From Oikopleura dioica (lineage: Eukaryota > Chordata > Appendicularia > Copelata > Oikopleuridae): a stretch of 64,000 nucleotides of DNA. The stretch's first letter is position 1, and each line of letters begins with the position of its first letter. Below are positions 1 to 10,096 of this stretch, piece after piece. The position numbers and the translations under genes are program-made. The notes below the pieces were generated by a model, which made no database searches, was not told the DNA's origin, and worked only from the letters and a program-made list of their open reading frames with translations. The stretch is taken from positions 9,734,501 through 9,798,500 of the forward strand of contig OU015569.1 of assembly GCA_907165135.1 (NCBI GenBank), written 5' to 3'.

Positions 1-3
1 TAT

Positions 4-275
4 TTATATAGCTTTTAACTGAAGTTGAAAAAAATAAAGAAAGTCAAAATTATTGAATCTCGATCCTTAAAATTTACTTTTTTTGCGCCCAACTCGAGCA
101 GTTTCAGCACATTCTTGATGTCATCGTCTTCAAAATCGTCGCGACCATCCTCATTTTTGCCTGGCCAACCTTCGTCTCCTTCATAGTGACCTGCTCCTAA
201 CTCTGGCCCTAGTTTCTTTGTCCAGTATCGCAGACGATTCTTTCGGTTTCTTTCAGCTCTTTTCTCTTCCTCCAT
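4..275 (-). CDS. Small charged protein, unrecognised (two exons, maybe 3' part of a longer gene)
   Basis: The frame opens at an ATG (273-275) that directly follows a T-rich stretch ending in AG on the minus strand. It could therefore be a start behind a trans-splice acceptor or an internal exon of a longer gene. The first exon encodes about 66 residues: a basic N-terminus (KRAERNRKNRLRYW), a Gly/Glu-rich middle and an acidic FEDDD stretch. A good donor (AAAAAA|gtaaat) lies near 86, and a pyrimidine-rich acceptor (cttcag) near 19-24 leads to a five-codon last exon ending with TAA at 4-6. I do not recognise the family, and the peptide has no signal peptide or membrane segment. Confidence 0.4.
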
Positions 276-1038
<763 letters not shown>

Positions 1039-1065
1039 ATCATCCTTTCCCGCTTTCGAAAAACC

Positions 1066-1081
1066 GGCCCTTTTAAGGGCC
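1066..1081 (+). terminator. Histone 3' stem-loop (copy 1)
   Basis: GGCCCTTTTAAGGGCC forms a 6-bp stem with a TTTA loop and matches the metazoan histone mRNA stem-loop bound by SLBP. It begins 27 bases after the TAA. The same 16-mer is found after the second H4 gene. Confidence 0.95.
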
Positions 1082-1529
1082 ACAAATCCCAACAGCAATT
1101 GCATTTGTAGTTGCTCACATGGAAATTCCATATCATTTGCAAATCATGATATATGATTCATATGATATGAATCATATGATTATATGATATGATAGGTCGA
1201 TGAGCTATCTTTTTAATACGAATCAATGACTAAGGATTAGCAGCCCGCCAGAAATAGAACGCGGCAGGAGGGCCTAGTCAACAGAGGCAGAGATTCCCAG
1301 GGAGCAGCGGAAGGTGTCAAAGGCGCTCGCGAGCACTGGTTTCAACCGGTTGCTGCAAAATCACGCAGGTTCATTCCAAAAGGTTATAGACTATAACTTA
1401 AAGCCTGAAGCTAAGACCTATTTTGAGAAAATTATATTCAGAGACTTTCCATCTGATCTGTCCAATAAGCTTTCGACTTATTCTCATCACAGACAAGCCT
1501 TCCGGAAAAAAAACTTTTTTTTTTTGTCG
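1082..1529. other. Intergenic, with an AT palindrome
   Basis: No gene is supported. Positions 1151-1177 form a perfect palindrome with 13-bp arms around one central G (ATATGATTCATAT / ATATGAATCATAT). The rest precedes the RING gene and may hold its promoter. Confidence 0.4.
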
Positions 1530-2738
1530 ATGAAGCTTAGGTCCCGAAAAATCGATGCTGATGGAGCATCGACATCAGCTCCAAAGATAGCAAGAATGGA
1601 GTCCTTTGAGAGTATTTTCCCTGGCATGCTGATTTCATATGGAAAATTCGGAAAGTGTGTTGGAACCGAATGCGATGGGTACGATTAAAATTCACAATAC
1701 CTTGATAGTTTATCAGTGATAACTTATCAGTGATAAGGAATATATTTAATATGAGTTAAATTTATAAATTTAATTAAAAATTAGGACGATGAAAATATAT
1801 TATTTTTTTTACATAAAATATATGATTTATAGAGTGCCGCTAGGAACTGCAGAAATTCAAGGCAGAAACTTATGCGGAGTCTGTGCAACGGAGGAGTATG
1901 GCAGCGACTTCCTTGAAACCGAGGACACTTCTTTTGAACAGTCTGACGCGAAATTCAAATGCCCAGCCTACGGCAAAGAAGGAAGCTGTAACTCAAAGAT
2001 GGTTTCTATCGATGTTTTTTACTTGGGAACATGTTGCGAGCCAGCTTCAAAAGTGTTTGTTGAAAATAAAAAAGGTATTTCTATTTTTTCATACACCAAA
2101 CTTGCAAGTTCTTTATAGCCCAAGAAAAACAACTAAAAGTTGTTCATCACTTCTATCGAATTGAGTTCGAAAATGTCCATTGCAGCAAGAACTTTTTCGA
2201 GAGTACGAAATGCCAGATGAAGGGCATAGAAGACGAGATACAACGAGACCAAGAGGCCTTGGAAGAAAAGATGAAGAAAGTCGAAGAAGACAAAAAAATT
2301 CTTGAAGGGAAGAAGAAGCATCTCGAGAGAATGAACCAAAATCATGAAGCCTCAAAGAGACAGTTGATCAAAAACGAGAATGTAAAGAATGATGTCCTCA
2401 AGCGACTCAAACAACTTTCATATCAATATCATTCAGTCGCCACCAAGCTCTCTCTCGATGAAGATGTTGAAGCAAAAGGTATATAAGTTTCTGATCCCTA
2501 TGTCATCGATCATTTAGAGAACAGGAAAGACTTCGAATATTGCAAAGCTTGCGGCGAGAATTATAATGAGACAGATCGCCGAAAGTCATTCTTGCCGACG
2601 TGCGGCCATGTCGCTTGCCTGAAATGTTTTGAAGAGGACGCCTGCGAACAGGATGATTATCCATTCTGTCCCATGAATTGGGTCAAGGATTGTGACAATC
2701 AATACTACTTGCATGAGGTCCGACGATTATACGAATAG
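1530..2738 (+). CDS. RING-like zinc-finger protein with central coiled coil
   Basis: Four exons (1530-1678, 1833-2074, 2119-2478, 2518-2738) join with GT-AG introns of 154, 44 and 39 bp into 972 bp, or 323 residues, with consistent phases. The N-terminus is basic (MKLRSRK). A Cys-rich middle follows (CGVC, CxAxGxxxxC, CC). About 80 highly charged residues rich in Glu/Lys then predict a coiled coil. Near the C-terminus is a C-x2-C...C-G-H-x3-C-x2-C...C cluster resembling a RING finger, although the last metal ligand pair (FCPMNWVKDC) is not standard. RING proteins usually act as E3 ubiquitin ligases; that function is only an inference here. No specific ortholog was recognised. Confidence 0.7.
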
Positions 2739-3841
2739 TTTTAAAGCCTGTCAAAAATTACTATCACTAGTTTAACTGCTACCTGCTTTTGAAAAACTTG
2801 AAAAAACTTGCTAAAATAAACCGACGATCACAATTAACTCCGATAAAACGTCTTCATCAACTTGATTCTAATCAAAAGAGCTTCTTACTACTGGCAAAAG
2901 ACAGACATTGTCTTGAAGACTGTTATTAGCAGAAGTTCTATTAGCCCGCGCGTAAATCCTAGCGCTGAGTACCGACATATCAAAGGCCCCCAAGTGCTAA
3001 AGTGATATGTCGCGGAATCTGTTTAAGCGGCGATTGTTTCGATTTCAGTCAGTAATAATCCAAAAATCCTCGAACAAATCATTCTATGTTTTTTTGATCA
3101 GCATCCGCGTGTTAACACTTCCATCTGCGAGTACACCACTAAAGCAATTACCCCAGCAATTTTATACCCTACCTCATTCGACTGGATAAATTAAGCGCTT
3201 CCGAAATTCAATCGACCAAGTTTCCAGTGTTCTGGAGACGCAGTAGAGCGTTTTCCTTACTTTATTAAGATTGTGTTACCTTTTGTTATCAGTAGACACG
3301 ATAAAGTTATCGCCGAAAACTTATCGCCAAGAAAACATTCAAATTGTACCACAACTCTTCGATTAAGATAAAAGAAAAAAATAAAATAGAAATAAAATAG
3401 AAAGGATTCGAATAATCAATTTAAAGTCAAATTATTCTAGGAAAAATTAATTTCTTGCTTCAATCAAGGGCAAAAATGCCTTTGTTTTGCACTCTATAAA
3501 ACTCTATTTTTAACAAGGATTCGTAATCGGTAACGATTTTCTTTCCCTTGAACAAATAAGGAAACCCGAAAAGATTTCCGAAAAATCCAAAGATTCCACT
3601 TAGACTCCAAGTCTTATAAAGTATCCGGTATATATATAATTAGCTAATTTTGCCTTTCTAGAGATCAGTATTGACCGCGTTAACTGAAAAGACCAAATCA
3701 ATCGGCGGCTCTTTTGATGTTTGGACCTTCTGTTAATCGGGTGTAGAATCCGGTGGCGCCCCGAATATGCAGGCGGCGCCACCACTTTCACGAATTAGCG
3801 AAGGGGACTAACAAATCTTCGCCGTTATTAGAGAAACAACA
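2739..3841. other. Intergenic, between the RING gene and the forkhead gene
   Basis: AT-rich sequence with no frame I would support. A GGCGCC-containing inverted repeat (arms GGTGGCGCC at 3752-3760 and GGCGCCACC at 3774-3782) lies 60-90 bp before the forkhead start codon and may belong to its promoter. Confidence 0.4.
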
Positions 3842-4737
3842 ATGAGCGTTAGGGCAGCAAATTCCATGAGAACTTCGACAAACGACACAGTGAAACCTCC
3901 CTACTCGTATATTGCCCTGATTTCCATGGCGATTAACAGGTACTGTGAATAACAGGGAATTTTAGCTTGCATATTTAAAACTTTTTTTGATAGCAAGAAA
4001 GATAAACGGATCACCCTGAGCGGAATATACAAATTCATCTCGGAGAAATTTCCTTACTACCGAGACACGAAGCAAGGTTGGCAAAACTCTATAAGGTAAC
4101 TTTGATCAACTTGTCGACGTTTAAACTTGAGTTTTCATTCAGACACAACCTGAGTTTGAACGAGTGCTTCATCAAAGAAGCTAGAATCGATAAAAAAAGA
4201 GGGAAGGGCAGTTACTGGACATTGGATCCGGATGCTTTCAATATGTTCGAAAATGGGAGTTACTTACGAAGACGACGCCGATTCAAAAAAGCGGATGCAT
4301 TAAAGGTAAATCACAGAGTTCGCTAAGATTTAAATCGAATTTCGCAGGAAAAGGCAATGAATTTACGAAACCAGAGGTTGGTGTCGAACCCGAATGTCAT
4401 GATCCCGAAGACCCGACCGATAAGTGATCAAGACTCTGGATATGGCGAGTCAACAGAGAATCCCATAAATGAATATGCTTTTCTTGGTGCAAGTCAGTTT
4501 ACATCTCCACCCCCGTTACCGCTGCCTCACATGACCCCTGAGCTATACCATTTTTGCCATTACCCGAGCTGGAATATCCATTGCCAAAACGATCCTCAGT
4601 ACGCTACTAACTTTTCTCAAATGGTAAACTCATAATGGCCACTTTCAATTTGAATTTTTATTTAGACTTCTGCCCAATACGCCTATCAACAACCTGTTTT
4701 TCAACACGATGCATTTCTGCTTTCGAATAAATTGTGA
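3842..4737 (+). CDS. Forkhead-box transcription factor, FoxC-like
   Basis: Five exons (3842-3939, 3994-4095, 4143-4305, 4348-4623, 4666-4737) give 711 bp, or 236 residues. The forkhead DNA-binding domain occupies about residues 18-115: it begins [14 protein letters not shown], continues [16 protein letters not shown] (recognition helix) and ends [12 protein letters not shown]. The wing 1 to wing 2 segment and the RRRRRFKK basic end resemble FoxC most, but FoxE, FoxL and FoxD cannot be excluded without a tree. Two introns interrupt the domain itself. The C-terminal tail is short (about 120 residues), Pro/Ser/Tyr-rich and low in recognisable motifs. The protein is small for the family, as is common in this lineage. 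It converges on the SOD gene 154 bp downstream. Confidence 0.9.
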
Positions 4738-4891
4738 AACTCACTCGATAGTACATTGTAACTTTTACGTTTAAACTCGTTTATTGAACTTATTCATGGA
4801 TAATCAGGGTGAAGTTAAATTTTCCTAGTCTGATTCGTAATCACATTCAATCACATGGCTTTTGCATCAGTGTATGTCAGGTACAGGGCAA

Positions 4892-5878
4892 TTACTTTTT
4901 GGCTTTAGCAAATCGCTCAGCGACGTTGTTCCAGTTGAAGACATCGAAGATCTTCTCAACGTACTGAGCACGGAGATTTTTGTACTGGATGTAGTAGGCG
5001 TGCTCCCAAACGTCGATGCCGAGAAGAGGAATTAATCCAGTCGTAGCCTCGAGTGGGTCTTGGTTCTGGCAGGTAGCGACCTGCAATTTGGAAGCAGTCT
5101 TATTCCAGCCGAGCCATCCCCAGCCAGATCCTACAATTTATCTTTATTTCAAGAGAAATAAAAATCTTAATACCTTTGACAGCAGCTGACTTGGCGCACA
5201 TTTCTTTCTTGAAAGCTTCAAACGAACCGAAGTCAGTATTGATCTGGTCGGCGAGCTCGCCAGTTGGGAGGCCACCGCCATTAGGAGCCATGTTAGTCCA
5301 GAAGATAGTGTGGTTAATATGTCCTCCGCCATTGAAGTTGATAGCCTCAGAAACTAAATCAAACTGATATATTTAAATAAATACTCTGATCTTACGCTGG
5401 TTCATCGCGTTGACGTCCCCAGCGCGTTCAGCAGCAGCAAGCTTTTCGACAGCGGCGTTGAGGTTAGTAACGTAACCATTGTGGTGCTGAAAATTAAATT
5501 AACACGAAATCACTTCAGAATCTCAACCTTTGAGTGATGGATTCGCATGATCTCTTCGCAGATAGTTGGCTCGAGTTGACCGTATTCATAGCCAAGCTTT
5601 GGCAGCTCGTACTTTAGATCTTGGCCTGTTTCTGCCTTGATCGAGCCGAGGACCTTGGCGATCAGAGGGTTTCGGATTCCGGCTTGCGCTTTACCATCGC
5701 TGATAACGATGTTCTTGATAAAGTCGGTCTGCTCAGAGATAGCAGCGCCTTCGGAAGCAGCATTGGCCATCTTCAACAATAATAAGAAATAATTGATCTA
5801 AGTATGACATGCCTGGTTGATTTTGATGCCAGTTGCTTCGGCAAGCTTGGCTTCAAGTGCAGCTACGTAAGAATCCAT
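4892..5878 (-). CDS. Manganese superoxide dismutase with long N-terminal extension
   Basis: Five exons (5878-5813, 5770-5528, 5486-5396, 5353-5174, 5130-4892) sum to 819 bp, or 272 residues. The catalytic part has the Mn/Fe-SOD metal ligands: His in the HHSKHH helix, His in GGHINH, and Asp and His in DVWEHAYY. It also has [10 protein letters not shown] and GWGWLGW. It converts superoxide to peroxide and oxygen. The SOD domain starts only near residue 70 ([10 protein letters not shown]). The first 70 residues are acidic and Ala-rich and look neither like a mitochondrial presequence nor a signal peptide, so a cytosolic enzyme is possible. Intron 1 needs a GC donor (CAG|gcatgt). The start codon is 74 bp below the stop of the reductase gene upstream, which suggests one operon. 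Confidence 0.93.
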
Positions 5879-5952
5879 ACTAAAATAGATAATCTTCAAA
5901 TTCTGAAGCAGAATTACACTAATGTTTTTGAGAGAACAGAATAAATATGAAT

Positions 5953-7087
5953 TTAGGCTGATGGATCAACTACATATCGTCCCGTGATGTTGCCGGAAAG
6001 CATCGCTTTTGCGACGTCGGGAACCTCTTCCAAAGAAATGATCGGATTTCGGCCGATCAAGTCGAGAGCACTCTCTGGGCAGGCGTTGGACAATAGTTCG
6101 TATGCAGATTCTCTTTTCGAGATTGGAAGGTAAACACATTCGACACCATTTAAAGTGATTCCACGGAGAATAAAGGGTGCTTCATGGAGTCACTTACTAT
6201 CGACAAATAAAAACATGTAAATAAAAAATTGGTGACGCATTCCTACGCTCGTCGGGAGATCTAATCCTGCAGCAAGGCCACAGGCCGAAACAGTGCCATA
6301 TTTCTTCGTCATCGACAAAATATTTGCAAGAACGTTTGACCCGCAAGCATCGACGGCACCGGCGAACCTCTCCTTTGCGAGAGGACGAGGTTTGCCTTCA
6401 AAATCTGATCGTTCGAGGACACTACTCGCTCCTAACGAAGTAAGGAATTCGCTATCTCGATCAGCTTTTCCGCTTATTGCGTGGACTTCGTAGCCAAGAT
6501 TGCTAAGCAATGAAATGGAGACGGAGCCAACGCCCCCAGTAGCACCAGAGACGGCGATAGGCCCATCTGATGGTTTCACGGAATCTCGAATAGCCTCAAC
6601 GCAAAGCGCACTTGTGTACCCAGCAGTGCCTATTCTTGCAGCTGTCAAATGGCTCATTCCCTCAGGCAGCCTTTGACACCACTCTGGTCGGACTCTTGCT
6701 TCTTCCGCATAACCGCCAAAATGATCAGTGCCTATCCCAAAGCCGTTCACAAGGATTTCGTCGCCTTCTTTAAACTGTCCGGAAGTGTCTGACATAACAG
6801 TTCCTGTCAGATCAATGCCGCCAACCATTGGAAATGGGAGACCAGCATAAAGACCTTGAGCGACAAGAGCATCTTAAAAGTTCTTTATACTTTCAACGGG
6901 CTCTTCAAGTACCTTTGTAATTGACGTTTGAGTATTTCACCTTAACGTGGACACTGCAAGGCCCTTTTTCGCCTCGAACTTTAGAGACCTCTGGCAAGTC
7001 AGCTACAGTAAGGCTTTGAACAGAAGCGGGAGTCTTTTTAGCGGATGTTACCAGAGCTCGAAACGCACGAGCACTAGTTAATTTCAT
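5953..7087 (-). CDS. AcuI/YhdH-family NADPH-dependent reductase (zinc-free MDR)
   Basis: Three exons (7087-6913, 6872-6243, 6179-5953) sum to 1032 bp, or 343 residues. The family covers bacterial YhdH and the acrylyl-CoA reductase AcuI. Recognisable blocks, in order, are SNVNYKDALV, GGIDLTGTV, GFGIGTDHFGGYAEEARV, RIGTAGYTSALC, the nucleotide-binding VSGATGGVGS, LGASSVL, ACGLAAG and PFILRGITLNGV. The first 15 residues are basic and hydroxylated and could be a mitochondrial presequence. The second intron only keeps the frame if read as GA-AG (6242-6180). A canonical GT reading hits a stop within ten codons. The family is mainly bacterial, so ancient transfer is possible but unproven. Mn-SOD follows 74 bp downstream on the same strand. 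Confidence 0.9.
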
Positions 7088-7661
7088 TCTGAAAATAATA
7101 TGGATGACTGTCGAGCCAATTTAGATTTAATGAAGAATATCATATTCTGAATATGTTAATAGTTAACAACTTCAGACCACGCTTGTTAGTGATGTTTACC
7201 CGTTGTTTAGCTAGTCGTGGCTGTGTCTGCGTTGAGGTGTTGAAATTAACTTTTTTATATAAATAGATATGTCTGAGTAAATATATGATATTTTACTACT
7301 GAATAGATCTCTCATCAGCATCATCACTTGTTAATATAAATATTCATATCAGCTAAACAGGAAATTATTTGGAGCTCAGTTTAGTTTTTCGTTTATTCGA
7401 TTTGAGCGAGGTTAAATGATCCCCTTTTCTTAAAAATCACGTAGGAAAGTAGCACAGTTTGTACTAATGATTAGGAATCTATATTAATAAAATTAAGTTA
7501 AAAGTTCAAATGTCGAACTTTAAGCGATGACTATAATCGCATAGCCGCTGAAATCTAATGTAATACGGTTGTTAAACCGCAGTCAGGTCCGTCGCTTGAT
7601 ATGGCAGTGTTTTTCGAAGCGCATCATTCTCAGAAGCTAAAGCGAGAGAGAGAGAAAAATT
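7088..7661. other. Intergenic between ABCB7 and the AcuI-like gene
   Basis: About 570 AT-rich bases without a supported gene. It is long for this window and probably separates two transcription units on the minus strand, holding the ABCB7 3' end and the reductase promoter. Confidence 0.4.
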
Positions 7662-10021
7662 TCAACACTTTCCCCCGCAGCACGTCTTTGGCTCCATTAT
7701 CATTTCAATGCTTTTTCTTCGACGAGCAGCCGCTCCATCCTAATTATACATTTAACTCTACCGTATGAAGACATAAATACTGTACCTCCGATTCTTTCTT
7801 TTTGGTATCTTTTTCATTGGACTGAATGTCCCACATCTTTCGATAATGATTATTTAATGCCAATAGCTCCGTGTGGCTACCCATCTCTGCAACTTCACCG
7901 TCTTTGAGCACAATGATTTTGTCGCTGTTAACAATTGTCGAAAGCCTGTGAGCGATGACGAGCAGGGATTTGTTCTTCGTCGCATTATCGAGGGAATCGA
8001 GGATACGCTGTTTTAAAATTAGAAAAGAAGCTTTTGATATTTACCTGTTCAGTGAGCGAGTCGAGCGAGCTTGTAGCTTCATCATAAATAACGATTTCTG
8101 GGTCCTTGAGGAAACACCGAGCAATTGCTAGACGCTGTTTCTCGCCGCCCGACAGCTTCACTCCTCGTTCACCGACGATAGTTTGGTAGCCGTTCTTCAT
8201 TTCCTCCACTGATCTGTGCAAATCTGCCACTTCAGCAGCTTCGATGATTTGATCTTCAGTAGCATTCAAGTCTCCATATCGAATGTTGTTGTAAATGGTG
8301 TCGTTGAACAAAACTAAACGAACAAAATCGTTTGTTGCTTTATGAAAATGAAACTCACCGCAATCTTGTGGGACGACTCCAATTTTTTCGCGGAAAGATT
8401 TAAGATTGAAGTTACGAATGTCCTCCCCATTTAGCTGAACAGAGCCTTCTTTTGGGTCATAAAACCTGAACAGTAGCTTCGCTAGTGTAGATTTCCCCGA
8501 CCCTGAGCCGCCCACAATAGCGACCCGTTCACCGGGGCGGATACGAAAGTCTACGCCTTTGAGGATCGAGTTTCCGTCGGCATATGCAAACTTGACATTG
8601 TTGAATCGTACTTCTAGGTCTTTATCCATAGGCGGTGTCTTTGTTCCTTCTTCTAACTCTGGTTTTTCTTCCATCAATCGCCACATCGTTTCAAAATCTG
8701 TTCGTGCTTGAATTAAGTCTCTGTAGGTGGATCCCAAGAAACTGAGCGGTCTTTGAATCTGTTGGAAATAACTGGCAATCATCACAAACTCTCCAAGAGT
8801 CAGTGTTCCTGCAGCGATAGAAGCCTAACAAAGAATTAGCTGAGTACAGTACGGAGAACGCTCAACCTGTCCAAAGTCGAGGATCCCAGAGGCCATTCCC
8901 AAGTTGAAAAGCAAGCACGAGCCCAAAATTGCTTGCTGCCCCATATTCAAAAGTGCGAGAGTTCGGTCAGTTTTAAGAGCCGCGCGTTCGAAATTAGCTA
9001 ACTTGCCATCATAGCGAGTTGCTTCATATTTTTCATTTGCAAAATATTTGACGGTTTCATAGTTGAGAAGAGAGTCCGTGGCTAAGTTACCAGCATCCAT
9101 GTCGGCTTTGTTCATGGCTATTCGGAAGGGCGTTCTATACTAGAAAAAAAAAAGAAAATTTATACAATTGATTTTGGAAAAATTAAACCTGAGTGAATTT
9201 TATGGAAAAGGCGGAATAGATTCCAGAAGAGACGAGGAGAGAGGTAGCGTAGAGAGGACCACAGAAATACCAAATAAAAGCACCAGTACACATGACTTGA
9301 AACATTGCGGGTGTAAATACAATACAGGTGGCATGGAGAACGGTGGATATTGCCCGATTCCCCCTGTCAACAGCCTTAATTAAAAATATTGAAAGCTGGA
9401 AACTTGAAAAGATAATAACCTTCAGAAGCGCACCCGTCTCCCGATTCGTATGAAACCGATGATCAAGAGAGAAGAGCTTTTCGACGAGTCCGCGGCCTAT
9501 TTTTCTAGTGGTGCTTTGCTTTACTGTTGCGAATGTGTACGATTTGTACTGGTCGATAGTGGGCTCGAGTAAGCTCACCGCTGCGTACGTAGCGAACGGA
9601 GCGGCAATAACAGCGGCATTTTCTAGCGATGGCAGAGCTCCACTCTCGATAGCTTTAACCAAAGTAAGATATTGCTACCTCAAATACTGACAAACCTGTT
9701 AAAGTATTGACTAAATCTTTCCAGAAGATGGGGATTGCCAGGCTGAGCCCCTTCGCTCCAAAAATCAAGGCTCCAGTTTTCATGACAGTGAGTTTTATTC
9801 TTAACTTTGATAAGATAATAAACAAGCCTTATTGGTTACCTCGATGATTCGGGAACCTGCGCACTTGGCCAAATAAATGGCTTTACTTTTTTCATCAGTT
9901 GACCGGTTGTGAGTTCAACTCGATCCAGGCCATCAATATTGCCAATGACTGCAGCCCCATGAGTGTGAAATCGCTTTATAGTGATAACTCGTCTCCGAGT
10001 TAGACAAGATATCGTACTCAT
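7662..10021 (-). CDS. ABCB7: ABCB7/ATM1, mitochondrial inner-membrane ABC half-transporter
   Basis: This multi-exon gene starts at ATG 10019-10021 and ends at TGA 7662-7664. The N-terminus is basic and Ser/Thr-rich ([21 protein letters not shown]), as expected for mitochondrial import. A six-helix membrane domain follows, with the typical ATM1 stretches [12 protein letters not shown] and GQQAILG. The ATPase domain has Walker [11 protein letters not shown]-loop VVPQD, signature LSGGEKQR, Walker [14 protein letters not shown] and the H-loop IAHRLST. The last exon ends with a Cys-rich tail (KTCCGGKC), similar in kind to the Cys-rich C-terminus of vertebrate ABCB7. The family exports a glutathione-linked sulfur compound needed for cytosolic iron-sulfur protein assembly. 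It is the last gene of a close minus-strand series; the INTS2 stop lies 75 bp upstream. Confidence 0.96.
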
Positions 10022-10096
10022 TCTCGAAATAATATATTTAGTACAATAAACAGTGATATAAGAATAAAATTTATTTCAATGGCAGTATCAGTTGAG

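Noticed and set aside
6246-6247. Canonical GT donor for the second intron of the AcuI-like gene
   Set aside because: Using it with the only fitting acceptor gives a stop within ten codons and breaks the conserved V-A-P-F-I-L-R-G junction.
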